Part shown: piece after piece, positions 45,483 to 56,628 of the stretch
Layout of the letters: each line of letters opens with the position of its first letter
Numbering within the stretch: the first letter of the stretch is position 1
Origin: Cyrtodaria siliqua
Lineage: Eukaryota; Mollusca; Bivalvia; Adapedonta; Hiatellidae
Length of the DNA stretch: 64,000 nt
Direction of reading: 5' to 3'
Assembly (NCBI GenBank): GCA_037043455.1
Contig: JAWPHD010011431.1
Coordinates: 20,061-84,060 of the forward strand
The notes under the pieces: model-generated
Databases searched by the model: none
What the model was told of the DNA's origin: nothing
The model's input: only the letters and a program-made list of their open reading frames with translations
Program-made: the position numbers and the translations under genes

Positions 45483-46030
45483 TTGGTGAATGCAAGGTTC
45501 TTCTGGCCAGGAATGGATGGTGACATTGCAAGAAAAATGCGTATGTGTGGAAGATGTATACGGCAAAAGACTCCACCAGTCAATGCAGCCGAGTTGGTCA
45601 GCATAACATCAACGGCACCAATGGAGCTAGTCTGTATTGATTTCTTGTCCTTGGAAATGTCGAAAGGAGGATTCGTAAATGTCCTTGTGATTACTGATCA
45701 ATTGACACGATACGCCCAAGCAATTACAACTATGAATCAAACGGCGCGCACCACAGCCAGGGTCTTGTTTGACAACGTCTTTGTCCACTATGGTTTTCCG
45801 TCAAAACTCAACAGCAACAGAGAACAAAACTTCGAGTCCAATGTAATCAACAGACTATGTAGGCTGGCAAACATCAAAAAGACAAGGACAATATCATATC
45901 ATCCGATGGGGAACGGACAAGTGGAGCGGTTCAATCAGACACTCATACGGATGCGGGGAACTTTGAAACACGATAGAAAGTCGTACACACCACTCTTGGT
46001 ACATGCGTATAATGCGACTCGTCACGACAG
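45483..46030 (+). pseudogene. Gypsy integrase core, second catalytic Asp replaced
   Basis: RFFWPGMDGDIARKMRMCGR includes part of the HHCC zinc region (CGRC). The core shows LVCIDFLSLE (first Asp), then KLNSNREQNFES, where the second catalytic Asp position is Asn, and YHPMGNGQVERFNQTL (Glu present). The frame runs into a SINE insertion at 46032 after YNATRHDS. Confidence 0.9.
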
Positions 46031-46031
46031 T

Positions 46032-46246
46032 GTTCTAAACATATTTATTTTACATCGATTGCGAAACAAGTTCTTGCAACTTAGATTAATCCCTCTCGAT
46101 GGCTTCCTGGGTAGAACCAGTACTAAGCAATGTGGATTAATTATCTTGCTCAAGGATAAATAACGTGGCCGCGACGGAGGATCGAACCCACGACCTCTCG
46201 ATCAGGAGTTCGGCGCTCTACCACTGGACCACGCACTCCACTGAAC
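46032..46246 (-). mobile_element. tRNA-derived SINE inserted in the integrase
   Basis: Interrupts a continuous integrase reading (YNATRHDS before, SGFSPFYLMFG after) and is flanked by ACAGT at 46027-46031 and 46247-46251. On the minus strand the head is tRNA-like (46241-46165) with GTGGTCCAGTGGTAGAGCG (box A) and GGGTTCGATCC (box B). The body contains TCCTTGAGCAAGATAATTAA. It differs from the SINE at 29149-29474. Confidence 0.88.
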
Positions 46247-46249
46247 ACA

Positions 46250-47031
46250 GTAGCGGTTTTTCTCCTTTCTATCTTATGTTCGGCCGACAGCCACGACTGT
46301 CAATTGATGCGTTTCTCGGGATCTCTCCAAACGAAGTCACGGGGAACACTCAGCTGGACTAAATGGGGAAATTGCAGTCACGTCTCACATATGCATATGA
46401 AAAGGCAAACGAGGAGGTAAGGAGAAGCGCGACAATGTACAAGGGGTACTACGACAGGAGAGTGCGGGAAAACCCATTGCAACCAGGGGATCGAATTTTG
46501 ATCCGTAACTTGGGATTGCAGGGCAAGAACAAGGTTGCTTACAATTGGGAAGAAGATCCCTATATCGTTATTCGGCAACCCGCTGCAGATATTCCAGTGT
46601 ATCAAGTACAAAAGGAAAATGGTACTGGAAGAATGAAGACTCTGGACAGAAACCATATGCTGCCTTTCATGGGTTTACCTTTACATACGCCTAATGAACG
46701 TCAGGAAAGGACAACGGAAGTAAGATGCCCAGCGCGTGCAGTAAATCTCCCATTGGATTATACAACGGACTCAAATAGGAGTTCATCGGGATCGGATACC
46801 TCATCCGAAGAATCTAATGACGCAAGATCCAAGTCCTACACGATACCCATGCGTAGGCAACCAGGTCAGCCGGGATTGCGTCCTAGGAAGTCTCAGAAAA
46901 CAAATGCCAATGAGCCTCTCCGTACGTCCCGACGAATTCGCCGACAGCCGGCCTGGATGAACCAAAGTGAATGGGCGTTGGGACAAGCTCACATTACTGA
47001 AGTCCCGGCAAGCGACATCGTAACTGTGTGA
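46250..47031 (+). pseudogene. Gypsy integrase C-terminal part
   Basis: SGFSPFYLMFGRQPRLSIDA (46250-46310) continues the core. A TAA at 46360-46362 interrupts the frame, after which 222 codons are open. They carry YDRRVRENPLQPGDRILIRN and NWEEDPYIVIRQ (the SH3-like GPY/F-region of Gypsy integrases), then a Ser/Arg-rich tail ending at 47031. The 3' polypurine-like GAGCAGGGG and the 3' LTR follow. Confidence 0.88.
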
Positions 47032-47275
47032 GATTAATTACGATTGAAGACATGGATAGACAGTGGTGGAAAACATAATCTCATTGCTGTATATTTTATT
47101 GAAATATTGAAATTATTATAATATACATGTACATTCCTGTACGGTACAAGGTTGCACTGGTATTATCCGAATTTTGTTTTGGTAATAACTTGTCAGGGAG
47201 ATGGTGAAATAATACGACCGACGTTCCTTTCTTTTAATTAATGTCGAGGACGACATTTTCTAGAGCAGGGGAATA

Positions 47276-47700
47276 TGTCATAGGTCTGAATAAATATATA
47301 TGCAAATTGTAATTGTTTTATATGTATTACCACACCACAAGCAAATGCGCATTTAGCGTGTACATGCCTAGCATCCCTTTAATGTAGCTACCTGTATGAC
47401 CAGGTCGCAATAAGTGTTTATACAAGTTGCTGTTGTTTATTACAAGCCATTGTAACATTAACGTTTACTTGAACAACATGACAATATCCCTTTAAATTAG
47501 CTGCCTTACACTAACACATTTGCATGTCTTGTTTAGCACGGTCAGGTGACTTGAACGCCGCACGTATGCGCACGATTGCACTTGCCGTTATACAATATTA
47601 TTGAAAGGTCATGCATGATATGTGTGGAATAAATATTATATATCTTTATTATATTACAGGTAACTATATGCTAATTATCTTCTGTAGGGTTTGGTAATAT
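47276..47700 (+). repeat. 3' LTR of the Gypsy element, truncated
   Basis: Starts TGTCATAGGTCTG after AGAGCAGGGGAATA and matches the 5' LTR for ~370-425 bp, including GTAGCTACCTGTATGACCAG and CACTTGCCGTTATACAATA. It breaks off into Penelope-like tail sequence near 47700, so the right border and target duplication are lost. Confidence 0.85.
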
Positions 47701-47860
47701 AAGTAAAACACAAAGATGCTCGTGTATATATAAATGCAAAAACAAATAGCATAGAAAGCCACAAGGAAGGTACTCAATGACTTGGCAGAAGCTTAGGTAG
47801 ACATTATCATAGGGACTACAGCCTGACCGGTCATCGCACAAATACATGATATGGCATTTT
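47700..47860 (-). mobile_element. Penelope-like tail fragment
   Basis: The reverse complement matches the tail at 3972-4330 (CTTCTGCCAAGTCA, GTGTTTTACTTATATT). Its right flank (GGGACTACAGCCTG.CCGGTCATCG) is shared with 52450-52500, so it was moved as part of a larger duplication and carries an internal deletion. Confidence 0.8.
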
Positions 47861-48565
47861 TAAATAATTTAAGGACCATAGCAAGCTGTTTCCTGTCCGA
47901 TATGTCTAGTTTTCGGACTCGTCCGAGCTTTTAATGATAGAACATAATCAGGTGTAAGTTGAAGGCGATAAAGTGCTAACGAAGTAAAATGTAGTAAACA
48001 AGTCCATAACTCCAGTGTTATTATTTCGATCTTGCTGGGTTTCAACCTTGCCCGAGGTTTGATCAGAATTTACAATCTGGCCAAGTTAGTATCTATCCCG
48101 ACATCAACAGGCAAAGTTTACAAAATATGTATACCATGTTAAAACCTATATATACCACAGCTTAAACCAGAACCCAAAACTGGAACGTCTAATTAAGATT
48201 TACCAACTCATAATTCATTTTTCGTTTATTCAATCACGGATATTTGAAGTACCCGTGAATAAACTCTGCTTTTAATCGTCACATATACGTTATTTTAACA
48301 CCTGAACACGGTTTGGATAAACGAGTTTACAGTGTCATGTTGCTGTCATTTGAGGGGCTAGTGCCTTTTTAAAGATTGCATAAACAATGAAGACGATGAA
48401 TACATAATTGTCTTCAGTACAACAAAGACAACAAAGTGGGTGTTACTAACCCGGCATAGCTGGATTTCACACTCGCTTTCATAGATATCAACAATCTAGC
48501 AACGTGTTTTAAAGATCGAATGCAAGATAAAAGTGCTCGCGAAACATTTAACTGTTAACAGACGA
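47861..48565. repeat. Degenerate ~162-bp satellite units and unassigned sequence
   Basis: Weak matches to TAACTCC.GTGTTATT, TCGTCCGAGCTTTTAATGAT and CAATCTGGCCAAGTT at 47860-48085 and around 48440-48545. The rest is unrecognised. Confidence 0.6.
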
Positions 48566-48846
48566 CGAACGGACGACGAAAAGCAGTAGCATTAAGGTAT
48601 TACTCATGCACAATGAACGATTTCAGACCAACTTTAAAAATCGTTTTTGCAAACACAATATATGTTGAAAATTATGAAATAAGAGACTTTTCTAAAAACA
48701 TAAACCGGTTAACACATAGTTCAACCCACATTAAAGCTTTCGTGTAGACAAATGTGTAAACACAACAGCAAAACATGCTTAATGCTTATTGATTACCACC
48801 CACCACGCATAATCAACTAAACAGTTAAGGATTATTTTGTACCCAC

Positions 48847-49036
48847 CTGTTGTATTCTCGGTTTGCAACTGCTGGAGCTGGGAATTCGTGGGGTTACTGC
48901 CAGTTGAAATTTCTGCTCCACCATTCTCGCCATCGTTTGTTTTTTCAAGAGCGGAAGCACTGACTAAAATATTGGTATCGTTGTCATCCTCCACCTGCAA
49001 ATTCTGATCTCGATCACGGATTAAAGTTGGCATGTC
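48847..49036 (-). CDS. Proposed exon 4 of the ZRANB1-like gene (acidic, Gln/Asn-rich)
   Basis: Acceptor ATTTTAG before GACATGCC, donor ACAG|GTGGGT; 190 nt. It encodes DMPTLIRDRDQNLQVEDDND, then a Ser/Thr/Gln/Asn-rich stretch with SQLQQLQTENTT. No domain is recognised and it looks disordered. Phase 0 in and phase 1 out match exon 3 upstream (50488-50406). A duplicate at 61881-62072 keeps the splice signals but is frameshifted. Linking it to the exons at 54-56 kb rests on strand, order and phase only; it could belong to a separate gene. Confidence 0.5.
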
Positions 49037-50405
49037 CTAAAATGAAATGAATAATGTGTGCATGGAATAAACATGTTAATTTTAAAGGGACACACGGCTA
49101 TGCATGCATAACATATTCTCGCGCATCCAAACAAATCAAACATTTATCAATGCGTTTTTTTTGTTCTTCTCGACACAGCTTTTTGAAACACTGATTTTGC
49201 ATTGTTTAAAATTAGTTCGTATATTTTTTCTAAAACAAGCGGAATCTCAATAGATTAGAGAATCGGCATCCAATGATTTGAATGGCAATGCTGTTTTGGT
49301 TAGTGTTATTTCCCTTCACGGCAATCTGTTCTTCTCGCATTAATAAATATAAAAGTGTGTATATAACCTGTATTGGACCTAACCATCAAAACTTGAGCTT
49401 AGTGCTTTAAGATGTTCGGTGTAAATAATCAATATTAAGTACGTCATTAACTTACATGGTGTTTAATTGAAGGGCATTCATAGCATGTTAGTAGTTTTAG
49501 AGTTATAGTTTCAATCTTTGCCTTTTCTTCAAACCATGTCTATTCATGAGAGGCATTTCTATCTAACGTCTGTTTTGCTGAAGGTCTAGATATGTTTGTT
49601 AAGGGTTAACGCGTTTATACAACCACTCCCTGCACCCCTGCTTAACTGTACCGAAAATTTACCCACACCGATGTTGTCTGATATCAAAATCATGCCTTCT
49701 TTTCTTTTTCTTTACCATAACAACAAGTTGGAATTAGACACACAACTGTCATCGTATATTTGTTGGTGCCATTATGATGGACGCTTCTTTCCTTGAATAC
49801 ACTATATTGTATGTTGTCATTTTTGCTCTATCAACATACGGCCTTCATGTGCACGTGCAAAATTCGACGTGCTAATCTTAACGTCTCAACTCAGCAAACT
49901 GATGATTCTCTTAAGCAACCATCATGGTTTCATTGTTGACAATAATGGTTGAAGTAGGAGATGTGTGTATTTGCTAGATTTACATCATAACTTTGATCTG
50001 AAAGCTGTCTTTATGCACTTATACGCTTTCGATAATTATACATATATGCATATGACGAAAGATTGTTCAATATTTGATTATTGAATACATGTAATCCTAT
50101 ATTAACGCTGATAAAATAAGCCTTAGCACTTTCGACCTACTGGTCTTCATCACTGCATTTAAAATACAAAACAACGAACACGACGTCATAATGGAAATAA
50201 TCTTGCGTCTGGTGAACTTATATAATTTGGTTGTATTCATAAGCGTAGTTCATGTGTTGTAGTAAAGTGAAGTTCGTCGTATTGTGTACAAACACATTGC
50301 CTGTCAATCTTGAGCTGTTTTTATAGCTATACCTCATATATAACTAAAATGAAGTATAAATGTAATGGTAATGAATTAAACAGACTCTCTTAAAAAGGCA
50401 TTTAC

Positions 50406-50488
50406 CAAACTAGTTGACCCCGTTGCTCTATGTAGAGGCACGTGATCACGCCTGCCATTATCTTCTATATTGTCTGAATTGTCTGCCA
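50406..50488 (-). CDS. Proposed exon 3 of the ZRANB1-like gene
   Basis: Acceptor TTTGTTATTTCAG, donor TTTG|GTAAAT; 83 nt. Read after two phase bases it gives ADNSDNIEDNGRRDHVPLHR ATGSTSL, acidic then basic. The duplicate at 63449-63531 differs by four bases and stays open with mild changes (N/I, D/E, D/N), which supports coding. The first two bases complete the codon left by the phase-1 donor of 54397-55326. No domain is recognised. Confidence 0.55.
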
Positions 50489-50534
50489 CTGAAATAACAA
50501 ATTAGTCAATAAAAAAAGAGATATATCGTACCTT

Positions 50535-51660
50535 ACCGTTTCATACCATACCATAACACATAGCATGTCATACCATAATAACTATAAAGTAACATACCAT
50601 ACCATACCATACCATATACCATATACCATATCACACCAAACCATATACCACACACCATACTACATACCATACCACACACCATACTATACCACAAACCATA
50701 CCATACCATACCATACCATACCATACCATACCATATCATACCATACCATACCATACCATACCATCATACCATACCATAACATACCATATAATATCATATC
50801 ATAGCATGTCATATCATATTATATCTATCATACCGTACCATAACATACCATTCCAAACCATATGCATTACATGCCATCCCATACAATGCCATGTCTCGCC
50901 ATGCTATATCATACCATACCATACATTTACATGTCATTCCATGCCTCTACCCGCACCGTACTGTGACATGCTACGTCATGCCATCCCATAATATGCCATG
51001 CCATGCTGTTAGGCCATACCATGTCATGCTATGCCATGCCATGCCATACCATACCATACATTTACATGCCATGCCATGCCCTTACCCGTACCGTACTATG
51101 TTATGCTATGCCATGCAATGCCATGCTAAGCCATGACATGCCATGCCATGCCATGCCATGCCAATCAATACCATACCATAACATACCATTACAACTACTA
51201 CTACCACTACCGTACCGTATCGAACAAGCCCATGCCATGCCATGCCATGCCTTGCCATGTCATGCCATGCCATTATCACTACCATACCATTACCACTATC
51301 AAGTCATGCCATGGCATGGCATGCCATGCAATATCGCAATACCATACCATAACATACCATTTCAACTACCACTACCACTACCGTGCCTTGTCATGCCATG
51401 TCATGCCTCTACCTGTACCGTACTATGACATGCTATGCCATGCCATGCCATGCTAGGTCAAGCCATGCCATGCCATCCAAACCATACCATTACCATTACT
51501 ATACCATACCATACCTTACCACACCACACCACACCGCACCGCACCGCACAGCACCACACCACACAACACCACACCACAACACACCACATCACATCACATC
51601 ATATCATATCATATCATACCACACCACACAATACCATACCATACCATACCGTACCATACG
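50535..51660. repeat. (CCATA)n / (CCATG)n pentanucleotide microsatellite
   Basis: About 1.1 kb. CCATA dominates at 50540-50870, CCATG at 50880-51450, then CCACA and CATAT variants to 51655. The many ORFs (YHTIPYHT, MPCHAMPCH) are artefacts. The duplicate at 63590-64000 starts the same way. Confidence 0.95.
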
Positions 51661-51945
51661 ATCAGGCTGTTTTTGAGCTTGTCCAAGCTTTCATTGATAT
51701 TAACAATCTGGTAGAGTTTGGTAAGATTGGATGAAAAAAGGAAGGCCCTACCGTCTTAACGGGGCAAAATATAGTATGTTTAATTAAATCAAGGGCCGTC
51801 CACTGCTGTTACTTATCCGATCTGACTTGCCCGAGCTTTTATTGATATTAACAATCTGGTAAAGGTTGGTCAAGTCAAGGCTCTAACGAGATAAAAGTTA
51901 ACGGACGGACGGTCGGACGACGGACAACTCGCCATCCCATAATAC
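51660..51945. repeat. ~162-bp satellite, about two units
   Basis: CCAAGCTTTCATTGATATTA, CAATCTGGTAGAGTTTGGT and AAATCAAGGGCC; ends in a GGACGGACGGTCGGACGACG run and ACTCGCCATCCCATAA. Confidence 0.85.
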
Positions 51946-52029
51946 GTATAAAAGTCAAACAGGAAATGCAGCTTTCACAGAACACAGTTAACCCAAAAGT
52001 CCGCAAAACGACAAACATGTATAGCAATG

Positions 52030-52432
52030 TTAATAAGAAATAAAGGCATATGACGTCACAAACACAAAAAAGGTTGACAATAGGGCTACCGCCTTGGAAC
52101 GGTTAGTGGCAAAAAAGGCCGCTCTGGGATTAAACCAGGTTCTAGGGTGCACCAAACCTCACACTTACCCTACTGTCATCCCAATGAAACGGGACATTTT
52201 AAATAAAGAAATCCCCGCCATGAACTATTCTCTAACCAACAAGGCAGAATAAATAGGCAATATAAGTAAAACACAAAGATTTTCGTGTATATATTAATAC
52301 AAAACAAATAGCATAGAAAGACACAAAGAAGGTACTCAATGACTTGGCAGAAGCCAGAGCAACAAGAGAATAAACCATGAGGACAAGACAAGATTGTAGA
52401 CAAACATCTAACGTCACCGTCCTTTTGGGCTT
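52030..52432 (-). mobile_element. Penelope-like 3' fragment (RT end and tail)
   Basis: The reverse complement of this segment matches 3930-4330 over its length, from CTAAAGCCCA..GGACGGTG to GGTTGACAA-type sequence. It lacks RT motifs. It is a 5'-truncated copy of ~400 bp. Confidence 0.85.
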
Positions 52433-52439
52433 TAGTTAG

Positions 52440-52970
52440 ACGTTATAATAGGGACTACAGCCTGTCCGGTCATCGCTCAATAGCATGATAATGCATTTTT
52501 ATATAATTTAAGGACCATAGCTAAAAATGTATAGTATTTGTTTAATATATCGCACATGACTATTAAAGGGAAAAGAAAACCCTAATAATTTGAGAAACGT
52601 CGAAACATATACAAGATTACTGTTCGACATCGTGAGCTCCAAACACACACATACACACACCCACCTCACTGACCCAAAACTGTTTATTGCAATAAAATCC
52701 ATTTGCATATGTTTCTATGAATAGTGGGATGTTGAATTGATGTATTGTAACATATCTGTAATAAAATATTATTGAACTATTGCAATAAAAACGTTGTTTT
52801 TTGGTTCATGATATATTTGTTCATTATATGAAAGTTTTTTAATACGAACAAAACTACTACGGAACATTTTTCCTATTATTGAAAATAACTGATTCCTACC
52901 GACCTGCTTTAATTTTATTGATTTATTAATTTATTAAAAAAGAACGAAAAGGAAAGTAATATGTTTTCGC
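52440..52970. other. Non-coding AT-rich stretch
   Basis: The first ~80 bp are shared with 47790-47885. A short (CA)n-like run lies near 52640. Nothing else is seen. Confidence 0.4.
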
Positions 52971-52974
52971 TTGC

Positions 52975-53059
52975 ATCTGGAATCGAACCCTTGATATCGT
53001 GCACTACAAACAAAACGTGCACTTAGGGCAGCTCTACTAACCCCTAGACCACGGCGGAA
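52975..53059 (-). ncRNA. tRNA-like sequence
   Basis: The minus strand reads CCGTGGTCTAGGGGTTAG (box A-like) and, ~50 bases on, AAGGGTTCGATTCC (box B, consensus). The middle has GTGCAC twice flanking an A/T-rich loop. Acceptor ends (CCGCCG versus CAAGCG) do not pair well, so it is probably a tRNA-derived relic. It is isolated, with no SINE body recognised. Confidence 0.5.
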
Positions 53060-53600
53060 TTTTATATTGGTATGCCAAATTTATATGATTATATTATATT
53101 CAGTCAGTATGTCAGTCAACGCCAGCAGCTGATTGGTTGTCTTGTACAATACGCTGCATTATGACGTTTTTGTATTGCAAGAAACCAGCATAGAAATAAC
53201 CATAGAAATAACCGTGACATGTACTGCACTAGTCTTGATCATCTTTGACACTTGATTGTAAATACAAACGTTTGTCTTGAAAACAAGCAAGCGTCGCAGA
53301 TGATCTAGACTAGTTTGGCACAACACTATCTGAAACTTGTCGCTAAATGGGGCTCAATTATAATGGGTTGTCGCCATTTTGAAAATGAGGATTATAGCAA
53401 TAGGCCTATGTAGAACCTACGCCTAAAAAGGGGCATAACTTTGTCCAAATATGTTGCAAAAGGACTTGTGCGTGGCATGTTATTTGTTTATACCTAATAC
53501 CTGTATGAAGTTTCAATGAATTCAGTCGAGCATTTCCAGAGATATGAGCTTTTCTTCGCTAGTCAGTGTTGTTTAAGCTTTTTCAGTAAGAAAAATGTTA
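53060..53600. other. Non-coding stretch
   Basis: No gene. A single diverged unit of a GGGGCATAACTTTGTCC...GAGATATGAGC repeat type lies at 53435-53550. Confidence 0.45.
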
Positions 53601-54312
53601 AGCAACACTGGCGATGCATCTAAAGATTTAACAAAGCAAAATATAGCTGAGTTTTAATAAATCAAGGGCCATAACTCTGGCGTAACTAATCCAATTGAGC
53701 TGACTTTTGCAATTGTTCGAGTTTATCAACAACATGGCCAAGTTTGGTAAAGATCAGATTATAAATAAAGGCTTCATCGTTTTAACGAAGCAAAACATAG
53801 CATGTATCTAACTTAGCAAAGGCCAAAACTCGGTGTTATTAATCCGATCTAGAGGTTTCAAACTTTTCCAAGCTATTAATAATTCAACAATCTGGCCAAG
53901 TTTGGTAAAGATCAGATGACAAATAAATGCCCTATCATCTTAATGAGGTAAAATATATTTTACTAAATCAACTACCATTACTCTAGTGTTACTGATCCAA
54001 TCTAGTTGGTTGTCAAATAAGTCCAGCTTTCATTGATATCATCTACTTGACCGAGTTTGGTAAAGATCAGATAAAAAAAGCCCTATCATTTTAACGAGGC
54101 AATATATAGTATATTTACCTTAAGTCAAGGGTCAGAACTATGGTATTACTGATCCCAGCTAGCTGGTTTTAAACTTCTACCCACTTTTCTTAAATAAACA
54201 ATCAGGCCAAGTTAGGTAAAGATCGAATGAAAATGAAGTTCCTATTGCCTTAACAATACAAAAGTTATTAAATGGACAATGGACAACTTGCCATCCCAGC
54301 CAGCCTTTGGCC
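53600..54312. repeat. ~162-bp satellite array, diverged, with terminal hairpin
   Basis: Four to five units with AGCAAAATATAGC, AAATCAAGGGCCATAACTCT, GGCCAAGTTTGGTAAAGATC. It ends CCATCCCAGCCAGCC..TTGGCCAGTAGAGCTAG, the same terminal phrase as at 34938-34965. Confidence 0.85.
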
Positions 54313-54396
54313 AGTAGAGCTAGCAATGACCTTATACCTTGAAACATAAATATATATCTCCTTTACTTGTTAGTTAATAATAATTATAGTACTTAC

Positions 54397-55326
54397 CTGC
54401 TGGTAAAAAAGTAGCAGAATCGTTGAGACAGTAGCAGAAAATACTGCCCTTCCGTTGTCGCAGCATCACCGACACTTCCCGGCGATTATCAGATGCCAAG
54501 TCGGGACAAGTATATGAGGGAAGACGCTTAAATCCCTTTGATGCTACGTCAGTGGTGGCCATATCGTCCCTCCTGAATCTTAAGGCTAAGTCAGCAAGAG
54601 TGTAACCCACTTCAAAAGCACTTGGGCGATCGAGAATATGCACCTCGTCTTTGGTAAGCTGCCTTGTCGGATCTCCGCCTGATGTCAGATATCTCTCTAT
54701 TCCACTAGTGTCGCCACTGACCACTGCCTCACATGCGTAAATCCATGTCAAGTCTTTAGTACACAGTTTTTTCCTGAGTTTTTGTATATTTCTTTCCCTC
54801 CTATCCTCGTCTCTCATTCCAGACATTCCACCTATTGCACCTGCCCCATCGTATAAGATTAAGGCATCATTTCTAAGTTTGTTTTGATTTCTGTTTTGAG
54901 TATCCTTGGATGCACGGGCTATGAGTGGAGAACTTTGAACAAGATTTGAACCAGGTGAGGATTTTATTGACAAAGGTTTTTGAAAGTCTTTAGCTGGTGT
55001 AGCGCCAGCTGCAGAACTTACTTCTTGCCTACTTGGAGAACTGCATCCAGCACATTTTAAGGCTGTTGTAAAATTCAACACTGTACACACTAAACAAGCC
55101 CATTTCTGTTCTGTGTCTTTATTTGACGTCCATGATTCTGAAATGCGGGCGTCTAGCTCGGCGCCTTTGCAGATATCCTGCTCAGCATTCTCGAAGTCTT
55201 TGATGACTTGTAATGGTCTCCGGCCATGACATAGTACACATTTCTTTGAGATCGGGTAGTTTTTGTAGGTACAGTACTCACAGTCCCACTTATTATCCTC
55301 GGATATGTTGCCAAAACGTGTAACAC
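54397..55326 (-). CDS. ZRANB1/TRABID-like exon 2: two NZF fingers and ankyrin ubiquitin-binding domain
   Basis: A 930-nt exon, open throughout, between acceptor TTTATTTTCTTCAG and donor GCAG|GTAAGT. Numbered from the proposed start, NZF 1 is W32, C34, C37, C48, C51 (WDCEYCTYKNYP...) and NZF 2 is W94, C96, C99, C110, C113 (WACLVCTVLNFT...); both fit W-x-C-x2-C-x10-C-x2-C. Residues ~210-328 match the TRABID AnkUBD (DLTWIYACEAVVSGD, RQLTKDEVHILDRPSAFEVG, RREVSVMLRQRKGSIFCY). TRABID cleaves K29/K33-linked ubiquitin chains, and these parts bind ubiquitin. The third NZF of TRABID is missing here, although decayed copy A keeps it. No OTU catalytic domain is found downstream in the window, so activity cannot be inferred. 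Confidence 0.88.
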
Positions 55327-55928
55327 CTGAAGAAAATAAATCAAGAACAATGTTTTCCCATAATGTTTGCAGGAATAATGTTTAAAATTCACATCAACAC
55401 ATGCTAGATTATAGCGAAATACTCATTATAGACAATAATATGTTACAAATTAAAAAAAAAACTAAAAAAAATATTAAAAAAATATAAAACAAATAAATAA
55501 AAAATAAATAAAAAAATAAAAATTTAAAAAAATATACATATTTTCTAAATAAGCCAGGAACGTCCGTTAAACCCACGATTTGTTCCATATAATGGCTTAC
55601 CTTTGTTGTAGAACTTTTCTCCCGTGACCGGTAAGCATGTTTACATGACGAATTTCGACATTCTTGTCTAGTTTAGTCAGAGTTCAACACATTAAACATA
55701 TTGTAGCATCATATATTGGTCCAATTTGACGATAGCAACAAATTAGCACCACAAATACACAGAAAAAGGCATTACTCGCAGAGTTATGCTGATTTTTTTA
55801 TAAGACCTGGAGACAACATACGAGAGCTGGAGACAATACAGGGCTCATACCCGGAGCAAGATATTCTCCGATTTGTCAGTTCATGTCTTAAAACAATAAA
55901 AAATAGCTAAAACATGGGTCATACTCAC
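55327..55928 (-). other. Proposed intron 1 of the ZRANB1-like gene
   Basis: GTGAGT at 55928 to CAG at 55327, ~600 bp, with an A-rich tract on the plus strand (55448-55545). The stretch next to exon 2 is shared with copy A. An internal plus-strand ORF at 55716-55910 has no recognised domain. Confidence 0.6.
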
Positions 55929-55983
55929 ATTTTGCCAGCCATTTCTTGACCATGTCTCTAGCTCGGATGTTGCTTTGTCTCAT
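55929..55983 (-). CDS. Proposed exon 1 of the ZRANB1-like gene
   Basis: ATG at 55983-55981 opens 18 codons (MRQSNIRARDMVKKWLAK) plus one base before GTGAGT, a consensus donor. The next exon starts with two phase bases, so the junction completes a Cys codon and leads to VTRFGNISEDNKWDCEYC. The peptide is basic and unlike the human TRABID N-terminus, so it may be lineage-specific, or an upstream exon may exist. A duplicate with conservative changes is at 27040-27094 on the plus strand. Confidence 0.6.
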
Positions 55984-56029
55984 TTTACGATTGCTCTTTT
56001 TTGAGCTGGAGACACTGTTTAATAAGCTG

Positions 56030-56628
56030 CTAAAAATGATGTCCCACATATGACAGGTAAACTCTATAATTAATAATATATTGTTGTGCTCCTAGAGAAA
56101 GCATGGAACTTCAAGTGAAACATTACTGTGAAGTTTCATAAAAATCTGTCAAGTAGTTTCAGAGGAGTAGTCGCTACAGTTTTTTACTATATAACTCTTG
56201 TAAACAAAGATGACCACCGGCAGCCATGTTTAACGGTGAATCAAAATAATTTTCGAATCAAATAATTTTCGAAAAGGATCAACATCATGTCATGCTGATC
56301 ACTTTAGAAAAAGTTCTATATCAATACCACTTATAGTTTTCATGAAGTAGTCGCTACAAATTTATTTTTAAAAAACAAATTTTATCCGTGGCGGCCATCT
56401 TGAATGTCTGGCCGATCTGAAATCTTGCTAGGATCAACTAGACATCAAGAGCAACATTCCTGTGAAGTATCATGAAAATCCGCCAAGTAGTTTCATAGGA
56501 GTAGTCGCTACAAGTTTTTATTATATAACTCTTTGTAAACAAAGATTGCCGCTGGCGGCCATGTTTAGTGTCGAATCAAAAAGTTTTTGACAAAGATCAA
56601 GATCATGTCATGCTGATCATTTTAGAAA
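56030..56628. repeat. ~300-bp tandem repeat, copy B
   Basis: 56030-56105 equals the segment 28385-28460. Then about 1.8 units of the family at 28860-29997 follow (CAAGTAGTTTCAGAGGAGTA, GGCGGCCATCTTGAAT). The SINE present in copy A is absent. Confidence 0.88.

Larger units (their letters stand above)
48570..50990. repeat. Left copy of a ~2.4-kb segmental duplication
   Basis: From GACGACGAAAAGCAGTAGCA onward the sequence is colinear with 61603-64000 (end of window), including the two proposed exons, the intervening intron and the start of the CCATA microsatellite. Same orientation, offset about 13.04 kb. Confidence 0.92.

Noticed and set aside
50535..51734. Several ORFs of 60-140 codons rich in His/Tyr/Met/Cys
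   Set aside because: Products of the (CCATA)n and (CCATG)n pentanucleotide repeats, open in several frames on both strands.
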